In this document: piece by piece, positions 1-12,239 of the stretch
Numbering within the stretch: position 1 is the stretch's first letter
How the letters are laid out: every line of letters begins with the position of its first letter
Origin: Trichaptum fuscoviolaceum
Taxonomy: Eukaryota; Basidiomycota; Agaricomycetes; Hymenochaetales; Trichaptaceae
DNA length: 64,000 nt
Assembly: GCA_910574455.1 (NCBI GenBank)
Contig: CAJSYZ010000007.1
Coordinates: 3,982,461-4,046,460 of the forward strand
Direction: 5' to 3'
Program-made: the position numbers and the translations under genes
The notes under the pieces: generated by a model
What the model saw: only the letters and a program-made list of their open reading frames with translations
The model's database searches: none
What the model was told of the DNA's origin: nothing

Positions 1-430
1 CCATCAGGGAATCTTCTTTTTCACTTAAGGTTACTTAAACGGTCTGAAATTTACTGAAGCCCTGGGAAGTGAAATTCTACTGATTTACTGATTTCAGGCA
101 TGTGGTTTCATTATTCAGGAAGGGGCCTGCTGAAATCAGTGCCGTCGACTTAAATCAGTACTTCAGGCATTCAGTCTTCAGCATTCAAGCATATCAGAAG
201 TTTTTTTCTGGCATTCGAATTGCAGTGCTCAAGTGTATAAGTTTGTAAGGGGTTCAAGTAGTTCATTCCATAAGTAATTCATCATTTAATCATATAAGCA
301 GACTTTTTTGTCTGTCGGTTTGCAGTACTCAAGCGTGTAAGTGCGTAAGAGGTTCCAGAATTACTTCATTTCCACAAGTAATTTAAGACAATAAGTAGAA
401 ATCAGTGCATCAGTGTCACGGTCCCTCAGT
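1..430. repeat. TCAG-rich repeat with internal direct repeat
   Basis: The stretch holds no gene I can support. It is built from variants of TTCAG, CTGAAAT and AAGTAATT. A 38-nt unit at 221-258 recurs at 321-358 with 7 mismatches, a period of exactly 100. The first 30 bases, including CATCAGGGAA and a CTTTTT-CTTAAGG segment, are closely matched in inverted orientation at about 25417-25445. It is probably the edge of a transposon or MITE family whose class I cannot name. Confidence 0.5.
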
Positions 431-607
431 AGCTACACCACGGCATCCTGAACCAGATTGTATTTTGCCACTTCTGCCTCGCTGGCAGGCTGTTCCTCGG
501 CATATTCAGAGAACGAATGCCACTGCAAGTTGATGGTAGTAAGAGCTTGAATACAGTGGCGGGGTGATGGGTCAAAGCCGAAGCTCACCAGAGATCGACC
601 TGCTGCT

Positions 608-2004
608 CTAAAAGTCTGCGCCGTCCGTAGCCGAATCCCATAATGAACCCTCGTCCTCCTCGCGATCGCCCTCACCTTCCCAGTCCTCTCTGCCTGCGTC
701 ATTCTCCTCGCCCTCAAAACCTCCACTGCGTCCATAACCCACGCTGAAATTCTCGTCCGCATCCTTGTTCTCATCCTGATCCTGATCCTTGTCCTCCTCC
801 TGATCCTTGTCCTCGACCTCGTCTCCCTCGCCAAGCACACTCTCGTCCTCCATATCGTCTTCCCTATCCTTGAAATCCTCGACTTCTTCGCCGTCATTAT
901 CCTTATCCTCCTTGCACTTACTACTTCTAGTAGCGCCCTCGCCATATGTATACTCGCCGCTCGCATCCGCGTCTCCAACGTCAAGATACAGGGAGAAATC
1001 CCTGCCAGTGACACCCGATCCAACAAGTTCGGTGTTCTTTCCCGCACTAAAATCTTCAATGGAATTGTAAGCTGCTAGGCGGGATCGGACCTTCTCCCAG
1101 TTTGATTCAGTAAAAAACGAGGAATTCGACAATAAGTTAACATAGTCGTCCGTATGAGGCTGCCACAGAGCACTGGTGAAGTACCACTCAGCGCCACCAA
1201 ACTCTTCTTTGATCTTTTGCAACCGGGCCACTTGCTTGTCGATTGCAACCTTGACCTGTTCATGAGAAATTCAGCGAATAAAGCCACTATAAGAACTGAA
1301 GTAGATAGATACCGCGGTTGCCGCAAGAGCGAGGGCACCGATAGGCTTTCCTATTGTGTTTTTATCCAGTACTTTATGCCGACCCAGGGCCAAGACTAGG
1401 TGTACGGACAACACTGAGATTACAAGATCAGAGCAGAACAACCCTTGCTTCTGTACTTTCAGAGTCAATGCAGGGATACGAAGGGTGACATGGGGCAAAT
1501 TTTTACATACCTTATCCATACTATGCCAGCTTTCCCAGAGGAATGGTTCAGCTTTCTTCTTGTCGACCATCGTCTGCAACATCTTCACAATTTCTTCGGT
1601 CTCCACCGACTTAGAACGCTCGTTGCCGACGAAACTTCGAAATTGATTGTTCGGACTTTCTCGAACAATTTCTTGCGCCAACTATCGAGAGCATCTCTGG
1701 GGCTGCCTCAGGGCCGATCAAACTTGATTCAAAATGGACGATGAAAGACAATAAGGGATGACTCAACTAAAGAACAGATGTCGGCCAATTGCGTGTCGTA
1801 TACTAGTTCGACAGAATCAAACACCTTCCCCCACAAGGCTCCGATGGACTTAATGTGGTCCGGGTTTTGCCATGGGAGTTTGGGGACGTTCCAACTGCGC
1901 GATACAGCGAAGGCAGAAGAATGTGAGGTCCAGCCTGCCTGATTTCCGGGAGGGAGACACTGATTTCGTTGCCTTTTTTTGCCTTGGGAGCGCGGAGATT
2001 TCAC
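608..2004 (-). CDS. Acidic protein of unknown function, possibly degraded
   Basis: No family is recognised with confidence. The 3' exon (1255-608) starts with a residue run rich in Lys/Arg/Glu around WYFTSALW and ends in a long Asp/Glu-rich tail (EDKDQEEDKDQDQDENK). Upstream, 1350-1313 fits a small exon reading GKPIGALALAATA with a GT donor and AG acceptor on either side. Open pieces also lie at 1681-1520 (ETEEIVKMLQTMVDKKKAE) and 2004-1730 (PWQNPDHIKSIGALWGK). From memory, unnamed agaricomycete proteins carry a similar GKPIGALALAA segment followed by a charged region; I have not checked this. I could not join all exons in frame at the 5' end, so the start is approximate and the copy may be broken. 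The opposite-strand Arg-rich open frames here are shadows of the acidic tail. Confidence 0.45.
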
Positions 2005-2104
2005 CTCCCTTCCGATACTATTTCTATCCTTGTCCTAATAAAAGCCTACAGATGTCTGCAAATTTCTGCAAGTTAGTGGCACTGTATATCATAGACATGA
2101 TTTG

Positions 2105-2860
2105 ATTAACGCACAGAGCTAGTTAGTCCCTTTCCGAGAGACTTTGCGATGACCAAGATGAGCCCTTGGCTGCGAGCACTTCGGGTTCAGGACTGATGGA
2201 TACTGTCGTCATCGCAGGTGATTGTGCTCGTGGTGTTAGCGACACCTCACAACCACCTTGCCTGTTAAAGGAGCCTTGAATTAGTACACGAAACTCAATT
2301 GCAGCAATTAGCTCACACTTGCAATATGTTGCGCATGAGCCGCCAGAGACCTCTTCAAATTGCGAATAGAAGTAGAAGATTTCATCTGTAGCAATTAGAG
2401 GAATTGGACCAAGAAAAGCTCGAAGAGAATTGAATACCAGTATATCAGCCTGAGAATGACTGTCTTGCAGTTTACTCTTGTTACTAGAGTGAGGTTCAAA
2501 TCCTTGTTGCTTAATCAGAAATGATATGAAATGGAGATTAGAAGGATTAACACTAACTGTCGATGGCAGCCTGTGATGACGGCTTCTTCATATACACGTT
2601 CATGCTAGTCTGTTTTAGATAGTAAGGAAGTGATCTGAATATTGGGTGGAAATGCAAGAATTACCACGGCATGCGAGTTAGAGTCCGGCGGTGACTTCCT
2701 CTTCTTATTATTCGCGATCATGCTGTCCTACAATAAGCAAAGCTTAGTAGACGACCAGATCCTTGCCAAAGAAAGGGGTGCAGAAAGTTGTCCTATTGAG
2801 TGTCGATGCCTACACATACCTGCATCTGCAGATACAACGCCGGCGATTGCTCTCTATGTC
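2105..2860. other. No gene seen
   Basis: Only short, unconserved open frames are present, with no splice pattern that joins them. I see no RNA gene or clear repeat. Confidence 0.4.
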
Positions 2861-2929
2861 CATCGACAGTAATACCCTCCTGACGAGATGACAGGTGAGT
2901 AGTGCCAGCGGGTGGTAAAAGCAGAATAA

Positions 2930-3660
2930 ACTTACCGTTACATCAAAGCTGGGAGTTGGCGATTCTCTGCATTTTCGCGCCCTATTCAGAGTACGGTTTG
3001 GTAAGTAATGAAGTAAAGATATGTCGACGCCGAAGGACACAAGAAAGTCCGGCACCTAGATCCATGCTTTGATGTGAAACACTCACCTGAACGGCCGATT
3101 GTCCTCCTGATATTCTTCTTCTCCAGAGCACAAAGAAGGAAGGATAAGTTAGCTTCACAGCGGCGAACGAAGCAAGACATTATGATGCCACTTACCAACG
3201 TTGTAGGAGCCTGCAAGTCGGACTGGAGTAGTGTGCGCGGGATAGCTTCTTTTCTTCGATTTATTGCTGGCTCCATCCTGATACGATACAGAAACATTGT
3301 TAATTAGCCATCGTTGTGCATGGGACTCCACCGATGCATAGTCTCTGTGAATCGAACGATTTCTTTGAACTTTAAGCGGCACTCACATTGGCTTGGGGCG
3401 GTATTGTAAGTCCTCCTCGCGTCCTAATTAAACGCACAATCAAAATATTAAGATTTCATCTGCCGTCTAATGAATGCTTTAACCAACTCACATTATCAGT
3501 GTCGGAGTCAACAAGATGTGCCGGCTGTCGCTCGCTCGCAAAGCTATTCTTTACACCTTGAAAACTCGTGAGGGTTACTGTCTCTCCTTCATCCTCCCAA
3601 GGACTAAAGTTTGCATCCTCTTGCACCGAGGCGGGGGAGCCTAAATTTTCCTTGTGTCAG
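2930..3660 (-). pseudogene. Exon-like remnants of an intron-rich gene
   Basis: On the minus strand GTGAGT or GTAAGT donors recur every 70-170 nt. The best piece, 3640-3492, is bounded by an AG acceptor and a GTGAGT donor and reads an acidic, Ser-rich peptide containing SPWEDEGETVTLTSF. The next piece reads DARRTYNTAPSQ, and a further one DGASNKSKKRSYPAHTTPV. Joining the second to the third by the visible sites creates a stop, so the copy looks broken. It may be the 3' part of the coiled-coil gene upstream (5054-4270). No function can be given. Confidence 0.3.
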
Positions 3661-3764
3661 CCAGGCTCACCAAACTTGAAACAAGATAAGGATGTGAGCA
3701 TTATAAGTGAAGAAGCATGCAACGTTCGGAGTTCATGATGATCTTGAAGAAGTGTGGCACGGCG

Positions 3765-3905
3765 GTGACCCGCCGGGCCGCCACGGTCGCTGCCACTGGC
3801 AGTGTCACTGGCGCACGCGTGGCACGCTCAAACGGCCACTGGCAGTGGCGGGGCGCATTCAAGCTATCAGTACTAGTACTACTAGTAGTAGTAGTAAGTA
3901 GTACT
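3765..3905. repeat. Palindromic-word array
   Basis: The stretch combines CCACTGGCAGTGG-type words (3796-3850) with a TACTAGTA/GTAGTAGTA run (3870-3905) and flanking CTTCAAGT words. The same word set recurs at many intergenic sites in the first 22 kb. Confidence 0.7.
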
Positions 3906-4269
3906 ACAATGATAAGCTTCAAGTAGCTGAGTTTAAATCAAGCTTCACACTTACTATCAACTTGAATTTGTTGAATTTGAAACTCATCTTTCGTACTATG
4001 ATGCGAACGGTTGAGTTAGTACGACTTCAAACTCACAAGTCAATATCTTCTACTATCTTCCTTGCGATCTCAGGATTTCTGCCCTCTCCGCCGAAAGAAA
4101 GTGGATCCATCTGTGTTGCGAAGTGCCCTGACAGGTCGCTTTGTCTTATCGTTCCGTTTCGACGTATTGGGCGAGTCTATCATGTCTGTATCCTCACCAG
4201 AAAGACTGCTGTCCTGTCCGCAAGCGTACTATGATAGCCAGTGCCTCCTATGATACGACTTGAAGCCTT

Positions 4270-5054
4270 TGCGCCCGTGCACACAAGTACGGAAAGGAAG
4301 TGCACCTCTGGTGTCCTTTTTCCTCGCCTTTTTTGCGCGCTCTCTATCTGGTCCATCGGAATTGGCTGCATCAATAACGTGAGTCAATATGTTCATCTTT
4401 CAAAAAACCCCTAAAGTCGTAAAAGGTAATGCAACTTACGAACATAAAAGTTTGCATTGCCTTCAGCTTCACAAAAGCTGTCTTTTTCCTCGTTCGTTGA
4501 ACCTGCAATGCCAATATCTGGTAACTCGACTGTCGCTGTCTTGAAGATAAGGACTCACTAGCTTCAGGAGTGTCTTTCTCGGTTTTTTTAGCCCTCGTTT
4601 GTCAGTGCCAGCCAGCTTAGGTGCAGTTGAGCCCATCTGGGTGCGAATGTCAAGAGCCTTCGACAAATTCTTCTCAAGCTCCATCGTCTCCAGTATTGCT
4701 GTTTCCTGTTGCTCTGCTGCAGCTCTCTTTTTGCGTACCTTCTCAGATGCCTCTTGTTCTTTTGCTGCCCGTTTCTGTTCCGCATCAAGTTTTCTTCTTC
4801 TCTCTCGCATCCGCGGCTTGTTGAGCCGCAGCTTTCGCGCAGAGCTCTGCCCGTTCTTCCTTCTGTTTTATCTTCTCCTCCTTTTCCCGCAATGCCTCAC
4901 CACGCTTTGAGGCCTGCTCTTCTCTCCTTCTCTCCTTCTCTTCTTTCTCCCTCAATACCTCCTCTTTTGTTCGACGTGTTCTGAGTTTATTGACTATGGC
5001 TCCCGGGTGCTGATTGTTGCTATTCTTAGCCCGCGTTTGTCTTCGAGTTGACAT
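4270..5054 (-). pseudogene. Lys/Glu-rich coiled-coil protein, frameshifted
   Basis: The most likely start is the ATG at 5054, giving MSTRRQTRAKN followed by a RRTKEEV segment. After it come about 130 residues that are nearly all K, E, R, A and Q, a typical long helix or coiled coil. The frame breaks twice. Near 4800, in an AG-rich microsatellite, it runs into a stop while the coil continues in another frame (RRKLDAEQKRAAKEQ). Near 4590, at a run of seven A, the plausible continuation shifts again to KKTEKDTPEA. That last frame splices through GTGAGT (about 4562) and GTAAGT (about 4440) introns into NSDGPDRERAKKARKKDTRG. From memory, similar K/E-rich proteins are multicopy near transposons in agaricomycetes. 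Function is unknown and this copy is probably dead. Confidence 0.45.
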
Positions 5055-5184
5055 TCTTGTGCAGTGTTTCAAGGTCGAGGCAACGCTGACAGGTGCTATG
5101 AGTTTCACATGGTGAATCGAGTTGGCAAAGGTGCAAGTTGTAGTTGAAGTTGGAGATGAGGGCGCCTATTCAAGGAAAATTTAC

Positions 5185-5470
5185 GCCCACTTGCACTTGC
5201 TGGCACTGGCAGTGCCAGTGATTGGCAGCCTTCAAGTTAGGCTGACGCGGAATGAGCCTGACTCAGACTCGGACTTGGACACTCGGATACTCAGGCTAGC
5301 TCTATTACTAGTACTATCACAGTTGCTACTGGTACTAGTACTACTCACTGGCACTTGCAGGCTCACTGGCAGGCTGGCGGCGGGTGCCACTGAGTCACTG
5401 ACAGCCTGAGGCTGTGGCTACTCAGGCTACCGGTACTACTACTAGTAGTACTACTAACTTCAAGTTGTTA
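5185..5470. repeat. Palindromic-word array
   Basis: A dense mixture of GGCACTGGCAGTGCCAGTG, ACTCGGACTCGG-type, CAGCCTGAGGCTG and TACTAGTAGTACTAC words ends in CTTCAAGTTG. It lies just upstream of the Plavaka transposase frame and has a counterpart just downstream of that gene. Confidence 0.75.
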
Positions 5471-5534
5471 CTACGCGGGCGTCACCGCTGAGCGTGCCAT
5501 TCAACTTTAAATTCAGCGTTCAATTTACTGGAAC

Positions 5535-8500
5535 TAATGCCGGTAACTCGGCGAAGGCCCAAACCCGTTCATCTTACAGATATCTTCCCCCGACTATTCG
5601 ATGACCTTCTCCTTCTGCAGCAGGAGGTTCAAGAATCAATCCGCAAGGACAAGACATGAATATTCAGCTCACCCGTCATCATTTGCAACAAGACCTGCTG
5701 CTTGTGGTTACGACTTGGATTCCTCACCCAAGCGACCCGCACGACCTTCGACACCTCAAGCTCTTCCCGGCTCTCCTGAACTTCCAACAGACTTGGAGGG
5801 CCATCATGAAGATGAAAGTGGCTGCAACTCTTCAAGTTACGACTACGACATTTCTATACTCACACAGGATAATCTCGATGCTTAGCATGAGGCCGAGATG
5901 AGCTGCTTCAAGATTTAGACGGTCCTGATTGCCTGTCCCATGCTGACCTGGAGATGACGAACTTGAAGACCAAGACCTATCTTCTGCTGATCTGGACTCC
6001 GACATTGGAGATTATGAAGAGAACAATGATAACTTAAAGGTGTATCACAGATATTTAAATGGTGCGCGCTAAGTATGATGTCCCCAGTTTACTTTAGCAT
6101 TCTGACACCAAATATCGTGCAGCCACTCCATGCGATGAAGAAGGGAACTTCTTAGAAAAGGAAGAACCGCCCGTTTCACGGAACGAACCTGCGTCAAATG
6201 ACTGGTTTCCCTATTCGTGCCGAGCAGATTTCGAGCTCGCAGATTTTCTCTATCGCGAAAGCAAATGTCTGCTGGCAACATAACAAAGCTTCTCGGAATT
6301 ATGAAGGCTTATCAACTAATTCAGTCCACGGAGAACGCAAAATCTATTAGATATCCCGAATTGGACGCGACAGATCCCAATGATGACTCAAGTCTGGATA
6401 CAGCTGGTGCACTGCTCGATGGAGATGCACAAAATTTGTACAAGATCATTGACACTACAAAAGTCGGTGATGTATCTTGGAAATCCTTCAGTAACTTCTA
6501 CACTAACGACAATGGCCAAAAAGCGACAAACGAGAACATCGAGTCATGGAAGAGGAAAGAATATGATGTATGGTATCGGGATCCTTTGGAAGTAATCCGA
6601 AATTTGGTGGATAACCCGGCTTTAGAAGGCGAATTTGACTTTGTCCCGTTTCGTGAATTTCAGACAAAGGAGGACACCAATAATATCAATGACAAAGAAC
6701 GAGTTTTCAGAAATTACATGTCCGGGAATTTTGCTTGGGAACAGGCTGTAAGTCATGACTCATTAACTCGCACAGATACTTATTATCCTTGACTTAGAAC
6801 AAGATCTACGCAGAAGATAAAGCAGTCCATGGATCTATGTTCGTCCCGGTCATTTTAGGGAGCGATAAGACAACGGTTTCTGTTGGAACTGGCAATAATG
6901 AATACTATCCTTTGTATCTCTCGATTGGGAATGTATCAAACAAGGCCCCGGCGGTCCCAGAAACTGAATACAGTCCAGCTCATAGCATTTCTGGCAATAC
7001 CAAAGAGTATGTGTTAATAGTGATCTATTCAATTGACTTCTGATGCTTTGCAGCTGAGCGGCAATACGAAAAGTCAGATGACTTCCGGCACTTTCGACAT
7101 CAGATCTTTCATTCGTCTATATCGAGGATCTTAATCTCGCTGAAATCCGCAATGATCATGAACACTCAGAAAACCATTCTCCGGTGCCCTGATGGTCACT
7201 TGCGTAGGTCGGTTTTCGGACTCGGCTCATATATAGCCGATTATCCGGAACAGGTCAGCCTTTGCGCCATATGTACTGGATGGTGCTGCAAGTAAGTACT
7301 ACCGCCCTCAGGCTTTCCTGAAATCAAGCTCTGTGGTGATGACTTACTTTCGACATTATAGATGCACAGCGCCTCACAAGGACCTCGATAATCCGGAATT
7401 TGTATCAATTCCTCGAACAAAAGAGCTGCACGAACGATTGATAGAACAGGTAGACGCCAACAACATGAATAAAGCAACAATTCGGAAAGAGTACGGATTC
7501 CACCAGGACATTGTGGTACGTGCTTCAAATTATTCATTGGATGCGTATATTGCAAACTGATACGTTGCTCCGTAGCCTTTCACCAATGACATTCCACGCG
7601 CAGATATATGCGATCTCATATCTCCGGACCTGCTGCACCAAATCATCAAAGGCGTGTTCAAGGATCATCTTGTCGAGTGGATATGTCAGAGCTTGACCAC
7701 GTCAGAGCTGGATATTGTGGATAAAAGGTGATTTTTTTCGCAAGTTGTTTAATGTAAATACCATTGCTAACATCCGCGTAGAATCAGAGTTGCTGCTCCT
7801 TTTCCTGGACTTCGCAGATTCCCCGAAGGCCGAGGCTTCAAGCAATGGACAGGCAATGATTCTAAGGCACTTATGAAAGTATGTGACCTTTTTATCTTGT
7901 TCGAGGCAGTGGTTTGCTGATATTTGATGCAATTTGCTTAGGTGTATCTTCCGGCTATCGTGGGCATTGCACACGATGATATGATTCGCACATTAAGTGC
8001 ATTTCTAGACTTCTGTTACCTTGTGCGTCGGTACACGATTACAGCCTCAACTCTTGATCAAATCAAAGCCTCTTTGGATCACTTTCACCGTTATCGGCAA
8101 ATATTCATAGCTAAGGGCATCCGGGATAACTTTTCACTACCACGACAGCATGCTATGGTCCATTATCCAACATTGATCCCTCTGTTTGCTGCACCGAGCG
8201 GGCTGTGTTCATCGATTACAGAGAATAAACATATTTATGCGGTCAAAGAAACGTGGCGACGCTCGAACAGAAATGATCCCTTGGGCCAGATGATCACAGC
8301 AAACCAACGACTCAGCAAACTTATTGCATCGAGGTCAGACTTCAAACGGCGTGGAATGCTAGACGATACGCTATCCGAGGCTACGTGGAAAGTTTTTGCG
8401 AGATGTTCTGCGGAAGAATATGTCAGAGCCGGAGGAGGATGATGCTGAGAGGATCCCGAATCAGAGGGAGCAGTTGCAGTGTATTGGTGTGGCAGGAGCA

Positions 8501-9620
8501 GCCAATGATACAGATGATTTCTTCGATGGCACTGTGGGTAATCAAGGGCACAACGAAATTGCTGACCTGGATGATTTCAGCACTTCATCAGTGGAAGGAC
8601 TGCAAAGTAGTGTTGTTCTTCATGATGTGGAAAATACAGAACATCGGTTTTGCTTAGGTGGTAGAAGTGATCCTTCGAGCTTGATGTTAATGGCTTCGAA
8701 ACAACGTCAGTAACACGAGCTTCAAATTGTGGCGCTGGATATCTGACTTATTCGTTGCTATCCTTACAGAGTCCAGTAAGCTGTACCCCAAACAGCTCAA
8801 CGCTCTTGCGGCGATAAAAGGCCATCCGGAACTCCGACAGCTCCGACGACTCATCAAAATATACTTATTCTGCAAGTACGAAAGGTGCAACTTGAACGAA
8901 TTAGGATACTATGACCTCGGAAGCGCTTCTGAAAGCCTGATAGCCGAACAACAGTTTGCACTGGACATGGGCAATGACATTGCCATCTTCCATTCAGCTA
9001 CCGCGTATTTCGCCTACCGCGGCGAATCAATTCCTATAGAGCAAGCAATGAGGGAGGTGATCAGGTCCAATCCCTCTTGGCGCGGAAAACCACGACGTGA
9101 TGTCGTTCTTGTCCAAGTTAGTTCTCGCAAAAAGGGGTTTGCAGGGATGCGAATTGCTCGGGTTATGCTTCTTTTCTCCTTCACCGCCAATGGAGAACGT
9201 CAGGAATGCGCCCTTGTCCAGTTTTTCAAGAACGTTGGAGACTCACCTGACAGAAAAACAAGAATGTGGATAGTCGAGCCAGAGTATGAGTCAGAGACCT
9301 CTACCGCGTGCCAGCGTAGTACTATTGGAAGTTGCCGTCAACCGCTGACTCGGACTCGCCGGAGTGACCTGAATGACACCTCCGACTCGGAGTCAGGCTA
9401 CCCCCGTCACGGTGACTCAAAAACTCCAAAGTTATCCGTGATAGCTCTAGGGAGTATCTTCCGTTTAGCTCACCTCCTTGGGGTTCCAGAGGGTGATGAA
9501 TGTCCTCCGAAGTCATTGACACCTGAGGAGTCCCTGGACTTTTACAATAGATTCTATGTTAACCAATTTGCTGACATGCACATGCATGAAACATTGTACG
9601 AAAGTAGGCAACAATAAAGA
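5535..9620 (+). mobile_element. Plavaka-type (CACTA-like) transposon, decayed transposase
   Basis: The collected frames follow the Plavaka transposases of agaricomycetes from end to end. The N terminus carries a damaged C2H2 finger (FSFCSRRFKNQSARTRH, first Cys apparently lost, 5601-5670). Next come the FTNDNGQ..ESWKRKEYD..YRDPLEVI block (6480-6600) and the hallmark HGSMFVPVILGSDKTTVSV (6826-6885). After it come ICDLISPDLLHQIIKG (7605-7655), AFLDFCYLVRR (8000-8035), NFSLPRQHAMVHY and GLCSSITENKHIYAVKETWRRS (8130-8270). The C-terminal block carries RIARVMLLFSF, MWIVEPEY and FYNRFYVNQFADMH (9150-9590). Small introns are recognisable (for example 6749-6797). Damage includes a frameshift near 6945, between YLSIGNVSN and RRSQKLNTVQLIAF, and another in the acidic 8400-8700 stretch. 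The element can no longer encode its transposase. Terminal repeats were not located; palindromic arrays flank both sides. Confidence 0.85.
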
Positions 9621-9689
9621 TAAACCCTCATTTAGCTCACAAAGTACCTTGAAACTTATGAAGTAAGGATATAACATTTAAATGTTCAG

Positions 9690-10290
9690 TGACGGATTAT
9701 GGTACTAGCTATACTAGAATTGTAGTGTTACTAGTCGGTGCATCTTAGACTTCAAGTTCAAGTTGGATCATGTCGGATGCCACTGTCAGTGGCAGTGGTC
9801 AAAATTTCCCACTGCTGCAGTGCACTGGCAGCCTCAGGCTGAGTACTACTACTACTGGTACTAGTACTACTAGTATGAACATAGAAAACTTCAAGTAAAA
9901 AGTGTACAATAACATGGAACTTGCCAACAACTGGAAATGAACCAATAACCTGCCTCAGGCTGCTACTACTACTAGTACTACTTCAAGTTCTAATTTAACC
10001 ATCTTGAAGTTGAAGTTCAAGTTGAACACAGACTACTAGTAGTACTAGTCACGGTAGTACTATCAACTTGAAGCATATGCTATGAATAAATAAATAATTT
10101 TTTTGCAGTATATAGTAGTAATCAAGAAAACGATGTCACATAGTTGCTACTAGTACTAACTACCAATAGTGCAGCATAGTGCGAGAGGAGCTTTAAGTTA
10201 AACTTGAAAAGGGAGTAAGCACTGGCATAGAATGAGTAGTACTAGTACAATCCGAGTCCTTGACTTTTGTCATAAACATAGTAAAACGAA
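9690..10290. repeat. Palindromic-word array
   Basis: About 600 bases have no gene and are made of TACTAGTA runs, CTTCAAGTTCAAGTTGAA words, CACTGTCAGTGGCAGTGG and CAGCCTCAGGCTG words. They lie between the transposase and the 3' end of the minus-strand gene at 10388. Confidence 0.75.
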
Positions 10291-10387
10291 ATAAAAATTT
10301 AACACGGCCACAACTTAAACTTGAATCGCGCGCTGGTGAACCCTAGAACACTTCGTGTCGGGGAATGGTCCAATATGCAACCGCCAG

Positions 10388-12213
10388 TTACATCGCCGAG
10401 CTCATATTGACATCCGAGTCGGTGTCCGTGATGGGATCCAATTTGTCGAGAAGAGCAAATAGGATTCCATAATCTGTTAAATAAAATGGACCATAATTAC
10501 GAAGTAAATCGTCGACTGTCTTCAGGAGTAAAGAGTCAAAAATTTGCTCTGCCGGAATAAGGGCATGATCGATGTGTTCCATATCTTCGTGGAGAAATTC
10601 GGCGGCCCTGTCGAGTCTTTCCTTGTCTATATCTTTGCGATCAGCATCGTCAAATTGCCTAATGGCTCGAGTCACTTCGATAATGCCCAGCCTAGCAAAG
10701 TCCATCTCCCTGGAGAAGCGCTGCATTGCACCATCATTCATGAGCAACAGATCCAGAAGCGAATCATCACAGAGGATGATTAAACATTTCCTGATCCAGT
10801 TGAACCTGCGCAGAACAACCGAATAATTTCCGTATTCGCGCTGGATTTGTCGATTATTCTCCAATGAGGACGTTCCACCATCAGCCGAGTCGACGCCAAG
10901 AATATCCATTGACTTCTGAATGAGTCGATGAAAGTCAGCTAGAGCAGCTTCTCCACCGGCACGTTCAAGTTCACGTTTCCATCGACGCCGAGCCTCTCGT
11001 GCTGTTCCGGATTGAAAGACAGTCGGAGTCGCCTGAGTCGCAGAACAATTGACTTCTGCTTCTGAGAGTTGACCAACGGGCGACTTTGGCAATTGTTCCG
11101 CACGGCATTTGTCTAGGAAGACGATCCAATCCTTGCACTCGTTATATGACCAAATAAGTAGGGGGAGAAAGAACTTGAGCGCAAGCCTTGGGTTTCGGGG
11201 CCTGCTTGTAGAGCCTTTAAGATTCACGCCCACGACTGGCGTAAAGTGCTTCAATTGAGCAGAGAGTTCACGACGAACATTTTCCTCGAGCTTTGTGCCT
11301 TTGATGTCGATCCTTATGGCAGAAAAGACAGATTTTGTCTGTATCAATCGATTGCCGGCCTCCTCATCCTCAAATTTACGTTGCCAACGCACGATTGCAT
11401 GGTGTGAATGATATCGGGCGACTAAGCAAGACAAGAAATTATCCCAGATGACGTCCCCAGTGAAAACATTGATGAGTTTCCCTGACGGGAAAAAGCCGGG
11501 AAGAACAGATATGAACGCCGTGGCGACAGCAAGTCTTGATTCCTCCACACGCTTGCGGATAAGCAGCTCAAGTGGCTCCTCGGGCTATAGCGCATTACCA
11601 TAAGAACAAGCGGTTAGAGACGTGCATTCAAGCTTTTGATTTAATTTGCAGCTTACCGTATAACGCATCAGGATAGCTAGTTCTTCACCTAGCTTGAAGA
11701 TCATGTCCGTGTACTGGTATGTACTGATCCGAAACTGGTCTAGCATCACAGCCGTCTTCCTCTGCAGAGCCTGTGCTTCCCTAACCCGGTTACTGATATA
11801 CTGATTTGACGTATCAAAGTACCTCCCCAGCCGATCAGCCAGAACAAGTGTTTCCTTGAAATCGTTCGACGAAAACCCGAAGCGATTTGCATGCTCTAGC
11901 TTGGACTCTAAGCTTTTGGTGATTGACTGGACCACCGTGCTATCGATATATGCTCCCGAGCGATAACCAAAGGGTAGGTCCTCTGACAAGTCATTGAAGA
12001 TAAGCCAAACCACACACTGAAATATAGATAATATGTGGTCCTACCGAACTTAACCTCTACAGGATTTGTATACACTTCGTATTCGCTCTCGTCTTCGATG
12101 ATCGCGGACTTTGAGCTGTGAGTGTTGAGACCAAAGCTGGATTCTGAACCGTCCTCGTCCTCGTCTGTGTCCAAGCAAGAGCTTGGAGTATCCCCGAGAT
12201 CAGAACTTGACAT
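10388..12213 (-). CDS. Unknown protein, about 569 aa, divergent partner of the 14148 gene
   Basis: Three exons fit on the minus strand: 12213-12061, 12016-11657 and 11584-10388, about 569 residues. The first intron uses a weak GTAGAG donor, so that junction is less certain. The 72-nt second intron (11656-11585) is canonical and phase 0. The N terminus is acidic and Ser-rich (SSSDLGDTPSSCLDTDEDED). The middle and C-terminal parts look globular and mostly helical: DLPFGYRSGAYIDSTVVQ, KTAVMLDQFRISTYQYTDM, EARRRWKRELERAGGEAAL, and a Leu/Asp-rich end. There is no signal peptide, membrane span or catalytic motif I know. The large exon is fully open, unlike the neighbouring dead elements, which suggests a gene under selection or a recent insertion. 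It points away from the 14148 gene, about 1.9 kb distant, with repeats between. Confidence 0.65.
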
Positions 12214-12239
12214 TTTGGAGATTTGATAGTGACTGAACG

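Noticed and set aside
433..1059. Arg-rich 208-codon minus frame and Ser-rich plus frame
   Set aside because: They are out-of-frame shadows of the Asp/Glu-rich tail of the minus-strand gene.
2480..2515. tRNA-like T-loop GGTTCAAATCC
   Set aside because: The flanking stem has two G-T pairs, there is no A-box or acceptor stem at the right distance, and no cloverleaf can be folded.
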